Under the pieces are notes generated by a model. The model was given only the letters and a program-made list of their open reading frames with translations. It made no database searches and was not told the DNA's origin. The translations under genes and the position numbers were made by a program. From the NCBI RefSeq assembly GCF_000485795.1, contig NZ_AXZL01000024.1, positions 1 through 44,037 of the forward strand: a stretch of DNA of 44,037 nt, written 5' to 3'. Below, piece after piece: positions 1-5,942 of this stretch (its first letter is position 1; the number at the start of each line of letters is the position of its first letter). Source of the stretch: Shewanella decolorationis S12. Lineage in GTDB: Bacteria; Pseudomonadota; Gammaproteobacteria; Enterobacterales; Shewanellaceae.

Positions 1-156
1 AAACATTAGCGATTCTCCCCAATCACGGCGATGGTCATAGTTTTTACCCGAAAAGGCATCATCACCACATAAAAATGCCCGCCGCACCACGCGGCTACAG
101 CAATGATAATAGGGCGTGTCTTCAAGACTTATCTGAGTTCTGCGAGGGTGCGGCAT
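1..156 (-). CDS. IS200/REP-associated-type (Y1) transposase, 5' part only
   Basis: Reading the minus strand from an ATG at 156-154 gives an open frame of 52 codons that runs off the left edge of the window. It begins MPHPRRTQISLEDTPYYHCC and continues with SRVVRRAFLCG and a KNYDHRRDW segment. This is the characteristic N-terminus of the Y1 transposase_17 / RAYT-like proteins common in Shewanella, which act as HUH single-strand nucleases on short hairpin repeats. A strong ribosome-binding site (AAGGAGGT on the minus strand, 161-168) fixes the start. The catalytic HUH and Tyr residues lie beyond the window, so intactness cannot be judged. A cluster of short direct repeats lies immediately upstream (223-330), which fits a RAYT-like gene beside its repeats, but that link is inference. 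Confidence 0.75.
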   Translation of the reverse strand, partial: MPHPRRTQISLEDTPYYHCCSRVVRRAFLCGDDAFSGKNYDHRRDWGESLMF

Positions 157-222
157 ACAAACCTCCTTGTTCAATGCTTAACCAAAGCATAGTCGGAGGT
201 TAGCTACCGCGCGATTAAGGCT

Positions 223-330
223 GGGTGTCCATGTTTTATTCCAGGGTGTCCATGTTTTATTCCATCCATGTTTTATTCCAATGTTTTATCATTAAGGTCG
301 GGTGTCAATGTTTTACCTCATGGTTTTATC
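223..330. repeat. Cluster of short direct repeats upstream of the transposase
   Basis: Two adjacent identical 21-bp units (223-243 and 244-264) share the core TGTCCATGTTTTATTCCA. They are followed by a 16-bp partial copy (265-280), a 10-bp partial copy (281-290), a diverged full unit (300-320) and another partial (321-330). The last units overlap the 3' end of the SF0329-like gene and encode its final codons. The cluster sits between that gene and the transposase start. Decay from perfect to partial copies suggests slippage or repeated insertion. A small hairpin (174-179 with 185-190) lies between the repeats and the transposase RBS. Confidence 0.85.
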
Positions 331-828
331 GACTCTAACACCTTCGGATTCTAGACGAACAGTTAGTAGCTTTTTTGCTAAAGGATGCAACTTAGCTTGG
401 TCAATAGATTTTAATCTGCGTTTTCCCAAGCGTTTATCAAGCATAGCAAGTGACTGAATTAAAGGATCTTCAGAAGATATAGACTCATCAATAGTAAGGT
501 TGTGCACGTAACTCCAGCAAGCCTCATAAACATCTTGCCTTGATAGTTCACCGTACTCCATTTCGCCGAAAGACTTTTTCTGGTGTGCAGAAACATGCTC
601 AGGAACTGGTGAGTCTGTAACCCACCGTCCATCCTTAAAATAGTAATCGCCAGCAGCACGATTCCAAAATGCTCTTGTACAGAAATTAGCTATAACTTCC
701 TTATCAAGTGTCAGCCAAGCGTGACCACAAGTACAATTACCATATCTTGTGCTGAAAATAGCAATTCTCCCACCAAGAGATTGAGAAAACTTGTCTTCTA
801 CCAGCGATTTCAACTTACTCCATTTCAC
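313..828 (-). CDS. SF0329-like hypothetical protein
   Basis: This is a 171-residue protein starting MKWSKLKSLVEDKF from a GTG codon (828-826), with AAGGAG about nine bases upstream supporting that start. It resembles, from memory, the SF0329 family of uncharacterised bacterial proteins, which share the MKWSKLK start and a YGNCTCGHAWLTLDK-type segment. No signal peptide or membrane span is visible, so it is probably cytosolic. The last residues (VDKTMR) and the stop codon are encoded inside the short direct repeats at 300-330, so the natural C-terminus may have been altered by the repeat cluster. It lies just downstream of an attC-like site and a GNAT gene, all on the minus strand, so it may be old integron cassette cargo. 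The function is unknown. Confidence 0.6.
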   Translation of the reverse strand: MKWSKLKSLVEDKFSQSLGGRIAIFSTRYGNCTCGHAWLTLDKEVIANFCTRAFWNRAAGDYYFKDGRWVTDSPVPEHVSAHQKKSFGEMEYGELSRQDVYEACWSYVHNLTIDESISSEDPLIQSLAMLDKRLGKRRLKSIDQAKLHPLAKKLLTVRLESEGVRVDKTMR

Positions 829-874
829 CGATAAAACTCCTTTAAAGGTAAATTAGCCACCCATTTCAAATCCC

Positions 875-950
875 ATTTAACGCCTAAATTTAGCGCAAAA
901 AACGCGCAGCGGATTGATGTCGCAGCCAGCACTTTTTGCTGGCGATAAAT
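875..950 (-). other. attC-like integron recombination site (candidate)
   Basis: On the minus strand, just after the GNAT stop, there is a GCCAGCA/TGCTGGC hairpin (925-943), then GC-rich sequence, then TTTAGGC leading into GTTAAAT (881-875). GTTAAAT fits the integron core consensus GTTRRRY. The site lies at the 3' end of the GNAT gene and directly ahead of the next gene, where a cassette attC belongs. I could not find a perfect RYYYAAC partner, so it may be degenerate. Confidence 0.4.
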
Positions 951-958
951 TTTGATTA

Positions 959-1381
959 TTAGGAGACGGCACGGCTCATGTAGTAAAACCGATCATCTTC
1001 ACTTGTTAAACCAAACCCTTGTCTCTTATACAAATGAACGGCAGGGCTATTTTTAAACACTTTAAGCTTCAAAATGTGAGAGCAATGCTCTTTAGCCAGA
1101 CGTTCCGCCTCAGCAATAGCGATTGAGCCAATCCCACGATTCTGGTAACGCTGATCCACTTGCAAATCTCGTAACCAGCACTCTTCAATGTCAAAAGATA
1201 ATCTAACGACACCAACAAGCTTTTCTTCAAACAAAATATCTAAGTTCACAAGCTCTTGCGTCATTTTTTCAATCTTAGCTTCATCCCAATCTACAGAGTG
1301 TTGTTCATAATATGGCTGCATATTCGACAGAGTAAAATGTGCTGCTTTTGCTAAATTCTTAGCCGGTCTAAATGTAACCAC
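959..1381 (-). CDS. GNAT family N-acetyltransferase
   Basis: This 140-residue protein has a single GNAT fold. The acetyl-CoA pyrophosphate loop is visible as QNRGIGSIA (the Q/RxxGxG/A signature), preceded by the beta-strand WLRDLQVD and followed by SPAVHLYKRQGF, the usual C-terminal GNAT motif. The substrate cannot be inferred. The start is a GTG at 1381-1379, with GGAG about nine bases upstream. That RBS overlaps the GTTAGGA core of an attC-like site, as is common in integron cassettes. Genes of this type are among the commonest cassette cargoes. It is co-oriented with the SF0329-like gene. Confidence 0.85.
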   Translation of the reverse strand: MVTFRPAKNLAKAAHFTLSNMQPYYEQHSVDWDEAKIEKMTQELVNLDILFEEKLVGVVRLSFDIEECWLRDLQVDQRYQNRGIGSIAIAEAERLAKEHCSHILKLKVFKNSPAVHLYKRQGFGLTSEDDRFYYMSRAVS

Positions 1382-1391
1382 CGCTCTATTC

Positions 1392-1476
1392 TCCTAACTC
1401 CGCATTAAGCGGACAAAATATTGGGTTAAGTTAAAATATATCGCGAAGCGAAACGTAACCAACTGTTTTAGTTGCC
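1392..1476 (-). other. attC-like integron recombination site (candidate)
   Basis: Read on the minus strand, this stretch has AACT/AGTT dyad sequence (around 1460-1473), a central TCGC/GCGA palindrome (1441-1451), an ACTTAAC box fitting RYYYAAC, then a CCGCTTAATGCGG hairpin (1412-1400) and GTTAGGA (1398-1392), close to the GTTRRRY core. The arrangement ending in CCGCTTAATGCGG plus GTTAG is very like gammaproteobacterial attC sites. It lies directly upstream of the GNAT gene and supplies its RBS. Confidence 0.5.
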
Positions 1477-1584
1477 TTTAAATACATTATCATGAGGCTG
1501 TTCAATGTACTCATTCTTATTTAACACTGTGTATTCGCATAAATAATACTCTCTGCATTTTGTTTTTTCTTCTGGTTGCTCTTA
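1468..1584 (-). pseudogene. Degraded cassette ORF remnant
   Basis: In one minus-strand frame, 37 codons run from 1581 to 1471, beginning EQPEEKTKCREYY and ending HDNVFKGN, then a TAA (1470-1468) right at the edge of the attC-like site. The frame upstream is closed by a TAA at 1584-1582, and no start with an RBS is visible. The composition looks protein-like and the stop sits where cassette ORFs normally end, so this may be the tail of a decayed cassette gene. It is short and could be chance. Confidence 0.25.
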
Positions 1585-1734
1585 AGTAACCTTCCTTTTC
1601 AATTGCAGACGTTGATTTTGATTAAAGCATTCAAACTACGAAAAAGATGGGATACATAACGTCTAACTAGAACCATCAACTTTTCTATAGGCAAAACTTT
1701 ACTTGGGCAATTCCCTTTTTAACCGCAAAGCACA
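1477..1734. other. Intergenic stretch with a possible third integron core site
   Basis: With the attC-like site beside it, this makes a gap of about 350 bp without an intact gene. Besides the ORF remnant at 1468-1584, the only structure I see is GTCTAAC at 1661-1667, which reads GTTAGAC on the minus strand and fits GTTRRRY. It would be the upstream boundary of a decayed 270-bp cassette. I see no promoter or convincing terminator for the M20 gene. Confidence 0.3.
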
Positions 1735-3336
1735 CTATTTTGCAGCGGTTAACTCAATAAAGGCGGCGGTGTACATTTTCAGATTCAGAATAAACTGTTT
1801 ATGGGTAATAAATTCTTTCTCTGTGTGGCCTGTGTATTCCACACCCGGCATGGCGGGGCCAAAACTTAAGGCGTTGGGGAATAACTTACTGTTGGTTGAG
1901 CCGCCAATGGCCACAGGTTTGGGTGATGCTATGCCGGTAAAGTGGGCAAACACATCGAGTAAGGTTTGTTGATGGGGTGCATCCTTCATCACCATAGGCT
2001 CGCCCCAATAACTTTCCACATCGATGAGAGTCACTTGATGCTCCGCTTGCCATTTGTTCAGCGCATCCTTGGCTTGGGCAGAGAGTAACTCAGGCGTTTT
2101 GCCCACTGGGCGACGTAAATTAATAGTGACTTCCGTCCCTTTACTCGTTTGCGCAACGACTGTGGGAGCCAGCGTTAAGGCGCCCATAAAATCATCTTTA
2201 TAGGCCAGTTCACCAAACTGCTCGGCATAAATCCCCAAACCCACTAACTCATTCATAGCGGCGACAGTGAGTGCCGCCGTGGTTTTAGGCCAAGTATATG
2301 GCTGCAGTAACGCGGCCAAATGCGTTACTGCATTCACCCCATCTTCAGGCGTAGAGGAATGAGCCGCCTTACCGTCGGCAAAAATATGCAAGTCGCATAC
2401 GGCCTGCTCGCAAGTTCGCTCGAATCGATACTTCATCCCCTGCTGGTTGGCGGCGCTCGTTTGTAATTGTTCAAACAAGCTTGGGGTGATGGCATGAATT
2501 TGCGCCTCGGCTTGCTGCGGCACTTGGCTGGCAAAATAGCCGCCGGAGAATGCCGTTAGGCTAGGGACATTCGTTGCCGTGCCCAGCTCCTGTGTTGACT
2601 CGATATTCGGTACCGTAAAGCCAATCTTACTCCAACCCTTTTCGGCGGTGACCACTGGATACTCGGCATCTATGGTGATATTCATCTGCGCTGGAGTGTA
2701 ATGGGCTAAAAAGGCCTTTAGCGGATCCCAATCGGACTCTTCAGCTAGATACACCAACAGTTCAATGCGTTTTTCCCGTTTGATTTGTTTATCTTTGATG
2801 GCCTTCATCGCATACATGGCGGTGACAATCGCACCTTTATCATCTTCGGTGCCGCGACCTATCAGCTTACCAGGTTCAGACTCGGTATCCAGCACATAGG
2901 GACTCTTAGTCCAGAGGGCGGGATTGGCGGGTTGCACATCGCCGTGGGTGACGATTCCTAATTTCTCAACCTGTGATTGTTGTGCATCGACAGCATTAGC
3001 ATCGAGGCCAATCAGCACCACATAACCGTGGTCGGCATAATCGAGTCCGAGTTCTTGGCTCAAGCTTTTTAAACTCGACTTAAAACCAATAAAGGCGGGG
3101 TTGGTATCGGGCGTTTTCCCCTCAACCGCTTGGGTATTAAAACTGATTAAATGCGCCAGACTCTCGACCATCTGCGTGTCATAGGTGCTCACCGCATAAT
3201 CGGCCACCTTAAGCGCATCTTGGCTAAGCGTGGTTGGCGACGCTGCTGCTTGCGTCGATGTCCACAGTGCAGCGGCTAATAGGGAATAAGAAAAACGACG
3301 ACAGAGGCGCGTATAGCTAAACTGAGGCAATTCCAT
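1735..3336 (-). CDS. Exported M20 family dipeptidase
   Basis: This 533-residue metallopeptidase of the M20 (PepV/carnosinase-like) family is predicted to cleave dipeptides with two zinc ions. A basic N-terminus followed by a hydrophobic stretch and TQAAAS (about residues 15-33) looks like a Sec signal peptide, so it should act in the periplasm. Metal ligands are readable: H131 and D133 in THGDVQPA, D165 in GTEDDKGA, E199/E200 in LAEESDWD, D223 in TIDAEYP, and the late His in YTGHTEKEF. The SNPAxG-like dimerisation/His region is also plausible. It is monocistronic and divergent from the M3 peptidase, and the two together suggest periplasmic peptide catabolism. The ATG at 3336 has only a weak AGGACC ribosome-binding site. 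Confidence 0.88.
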   Translation of the reverse strand: MELPQFSYTRLCRRFSYSLLAAALWTSTQAAASPTTLSQDALKVADYAVSTYDTQMVESLAHLISFNTQAVEGKTPDTNPAFIGFKSSLKSLSQELGLDYADHGYVVLIGLDANAVDAQQSQVEKLGIVTHGDVQPANPALWTKSPYVLDTESEPGKLIGRGTEDDKGAIVTAMYAMKAIKDKQIKREKRIELLVYLAEESDWDPLKAFLAHYTPAQMNITIDAEYPVVTAEKGWSKIGFTVPNIESTQELGTATNVPSLTAFSGGYFASQVPQQAEAQIHAITPSLFEQLQTSAANQQGMKYRFERTCEQAVCDLHIFADGKAAHSSTPEDGVNAVTHLAALLQPYTWPKTTAALTVAAMNELVGLGIYAEQFGELAYKDDFMGALTLAPTVVAQTSKGTEVTINLRRPVGKTPELLSAQAKDALNKWQAEHQVTLIDVESYWGEPMVMKDAPHQQTLLDVFAHFTGIASPKPVAIGGSTNSKLFPNALSFGPAMPGVEYTGHTEKEFITHKQFILNLKMYTAAFIELTAAK

Positions 3337-3609
3337 AGAGGTCCTATTTATTATTTGTATGATTAGGGACTTACATTAAAACGCATCAAAGCAATGGCTT
3401 TATCCCTTGCCAAATATTGCCTTGATACGCGGCTCAGTTTGCCATAGTTCTTCGATTAAAAACCGCAGACTAACCATTTGTTACAAACAAAACACAAAAT
3501 CGATGGAACCCTTAGTCGGATACATGCTAAACAGTCACCTTAAAATAATATTAATGGTTTGCAGTACCATTAATCCGACAGAATAATAATCACCTAACGG
3601 GGAATTGAC

Positions 3610-5838
3610 ATGAAGGGACTAAGCCTAAAATCACCGGCCCTTAACGCGCCAACACTTAAGCCGCGAGCCATCAAACTGACCTTTAGCGCCATCACGCTCG
3701 CCCTCGCCTTAAGTGGCTGTAGTGCACAACACAGCGATACTGCGGCGCAGGCGACAGTCGCACCGAATGCGATGTCGGCGCAGATCATCAGCCAAAATGC
3801 CAGCAACCCTTTCTTTAAACCCTATGATACGTTTATGGAAATTCCGGCCTTCGATAAAATTAAGCCCGAGCATTTCCTCCCTGCATTTAAGGCGGGTATC
3901 ACCCAGCAACACGAAGAAATTCAAGCGATTGTTGATAACAAAGATAAACCTAACTTTGCCAATACCATTGAAGCGATGGAGTTTTCGGGCGATCTCGTCA
4001 CCCGCGTATCCAACGTCTTCTTTAACTTAACTGGTGCAGATACCACTCCAGAGCTGCAAGCGATTTCCAAGGAAGTCTCGCCGATGTTATCGTCTGCCGA
4101 AGACGATATCTTACTGAACGATAAGCTATTTCAACGCGTTAAAGCCGTTTACGACAGCAAAGACAGCCTAAAGCTCAACACGGCGCAGGCTAAATTACTG
4201 GAAGACACCTATAAATCGTTCACCCGTGGCGGTGCTAACCTCAGCGAGCAGGATAAAACCAAGCTGCGCGCCCTGAACGAAGAAATCGGCAAGCTTAACT
4301 TAGCCTTTGGCGACAATCTGTTAGCTGAAACCAATGCCTTCGAGCTAGTAATTGATAAGCAAGCAGACTTATCAGGTTTACCCGCCGATGTGATTGCCAC
4401 CGCCGCCGAAACCGCGAAAAAGCGTGGCCATGAAGGCAAATGGGTATTTACCACGTCACGCCCGTCTATCACGCCGTTTTTAACCTATGCCGATAATCGC
4501 GCGCTACGCGAAAAGCTCTATAAGGGTTATATCGAGCGTGGTAACAACAATAATGCCAATGATAACAAAGTCATTCTGGCAAAAATTGCCGCGCTGCGCG
4601 CCGAACGTGCACAGCTTATGGGCTATAAAACCCATGCGGATTTCGTGTTAGAAGAGCGCACCGCCAAGACACCAGAAAATGTATACGGCTTACTAAACAA
4701 AGTCTGGCCAGCAGCGCTTGCCCAAGCCAAGGCCGAAGTTGCCGATATGCAGGCATTAATCGACAACCAAGGTGGCAAGTTTAAGCTGCAAGCCTGGGAT
4801 TGGGATTACTACGCCGACAAAATCCGTGTCGCAAAGTACAGCTTTAACGAGCAGCAAACTCGCCCTTATTTCTCCCTCGACAGCACTTTAAAAGGCGTGT
4901 TCTATACGGCCAATCGCCTCTATGGCTTAACCTTTAAAGAACGTACCGACTTACCCAAATACAACCCCGAGGTGCGTACTTGGGAAGTGTACGATAAAGA
5001 CGGCAAGCTTATGGCCATCTTTATGGGCGACTATTTTACCCGTGATAGCAAACGCGGCGGCGCTTGGATGAACTCGTTCCGCAAGCAATACCATATGAAC
5101 GGCGTCGATTCTAAACCCATAATTGTCAACGTGTTGAACTACCCTCGTCCAGCGGGTAATGAGCCAGCGTTACTCACCTTCGATGAAGCCAGCACCCTGT
5201 TCCATGAGTTTGGTCATGCGCTGCACGGCATGTTATCCAATGTCGAATATCGCTCACAAGGCGGAACGGCAGTACCGCGCGACTATGTAGAATTCCCTTC
5301 ACAGGTCAACGAAAACTGGATGACTCAGCCTGAAGTGCTCGCGCAATTTGCGAAGCACTACAAAACCGGTGAAGTGATCCCGCAGGAACTGGTGAAAAAA
5401 ATCCAAGCCGCCAGCAAGTTCAACCAAGGCTTTGCGACCGTTGAATATATGGCCGCCACTAAGCTCGATTTAGATTGGCACACCCTGACCGATACCACGC
5501 CTAAGGATGCCGCCAAGTTTGAGGCCGACTCCTTAGCCGCCATGGGATTGATTAATGAGATCAGCCCACGTTACCGCAGCACTTACTTCTCGCATATCTT
5601 CGCGGGCGGTTATTCTGCCGGTTACTACAGCTACCTCTGGTCGGATATTTTGGGCGCCGATGCCTTCGAAGCCTTTAAAGAAAATGGCATTTTCGCTAAA
5701 GCGACCGCCGATGCCTTCCGTAACAACATCTTGTCTAAGGGTGGCAGTGACGACCCTATGTTGATGTATAAAAACTTCCGCGGTAAAGAAGCAGGCATCG
5801 AGCCTTTATTGCGTAGCCGCGGTTTACTTGCAGAGTAA
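3610..5838 (+). CDS. M3 family peptidyl-dipeptidase, lipoprotein (Dcp-like)
   Basis: This 742-residue zinc oligopeptidase has an M3 catalytic domain with HEFGH at residues 532-536 and the third zinc ligand E561 in the YVEFPSQVNENW segment, 25 residues after the second His as in thimet oligopeptidase/Dcp. The N-terminal part (PFFKPYDTF, NTIEAMEFSG) matches the Dcp helical domain. Residues 1-37 form a lipoprotein signal ending in ALSGC, with Cys37 the expected lipidated residue; the following SAQ carries no Asp, suggesting outer-membrane sorting. It probably removes C-terminal dipeptides from peptides in the periplasm. The long 20-residue N-region before the hydrophobic core is unusual, but the ATG with GGGG upstream looks acceptable. 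The gene is followed by two hairpins. Confidence 0.88.
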   Translation: MKGLSLKSPALNAPTLKPRAIKLTFSAITLALALSGCSAQHSDTAAQATVAPNAMSAQIISQNASNPFFKPYDTFMEIPAFDKIKPEHFLPAFKAGITQQHEEIQAIVDNKDKPNFANTIEAMEFSGDLVTRVSNVFFNLTGADTTPELQAISKEVSPMLSSAEDDILLNDKLFQRVKAVYDSKDSLKLNTAQAKLLEDTYKSFTRGGANLSEQDKTKLRALNEEIGKLNLAFGDNLLAETNAFELVIDKQADLSGLPADVIATAAETAKKRGHEGKWVFTTSRPSITPFLTYADNRALREKLYKGYIERGNNNNANDNKVILAKIAALRAERAQLMGYKTHADFVLEERTAKTPENVYGLLNKVWPAALAQAKAEVADMQALIDNQGGKFKLQAWDWDYYADKIRVAKYSFNEQQTRPYFSLDSTLKGVFYTANRLYGLTFKERTDLPKYNPEVRTWEVYDKDGKLMAIFMGDYFTRDSKRGGAWMNSFRKQYHMNGVDSKPIIVNVLNYPRPAGNEPALLTFDEASTLFHEFGHALHGMLSNVEYRSQGGTAVPRDYVEFPSQVNENWMTQPEVLAQFAKHYKTGEVIPQELVKKIQAASKFNQGFATVEYMAATKLDLDWHTLTDTTPKDAAKFEADSLAAMGLINEISPRYRSTYFSHIFAGGYSAGYYSYLWSDILGADAFEAFKENGIFAKATADAFRNNILSKGGSDDPMLMYKNFRGKEAGIEPLLRSRGLLAE

Positions 5839-5846
5839 TCAACCGC

Positions 5847-5876
5847 CAGCATGGTAAATGCCATGCTGACGTTTTA
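5847..5876 (+). terminator. Hairpin after the M3 peptidase
   Basis: An 8-bp perfect stem, CAGCATGG with CCATGCTG (5847-5854 and 5861-5868), has a 6-nt loop and is followed by ACGTTTTA. The T tract is weak, so it may be a supporting terminator or an mRNA-stabilising hairpin. Confidence 0.5.
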
Positions 5877-5896
5877 CCAAGTATCCAATCAAAAAC

Positions 5897-5926
5897 AAAC
5901 GGGGAGCATATAGCTCCCCGTTTTAA
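5897..5926. terminator. Bidirectional intrinsic terminator between convergent genes
   Basis: A perfect 11-bp stem, AAACGGGGAGC with GCTCCCCGTTT (5897-5907 and 5913-5923), has a 5-nt loop and A/T tracts on both sides. It serves both the M3 peptidase (plus) and the Ig-like lipoprotein (minus). Confidence 0.85.
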
Positions 5927-5942
5927 TTAGAAATTTTAATGA

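Noticed and set aside
1705..1750. Possible terminator after the M20 peptidase
   Set aside because: AACCGC/GCGGTT form a short stem, but it overlaps the stop codon and there is no T tract on the minus strand.
1703..1972. Plus-strand frame of 89 codons opposite the M20 peptidase end
   Set aside because: It is the antisense shadow of the M20 reading frame, with no RBS or family motif.
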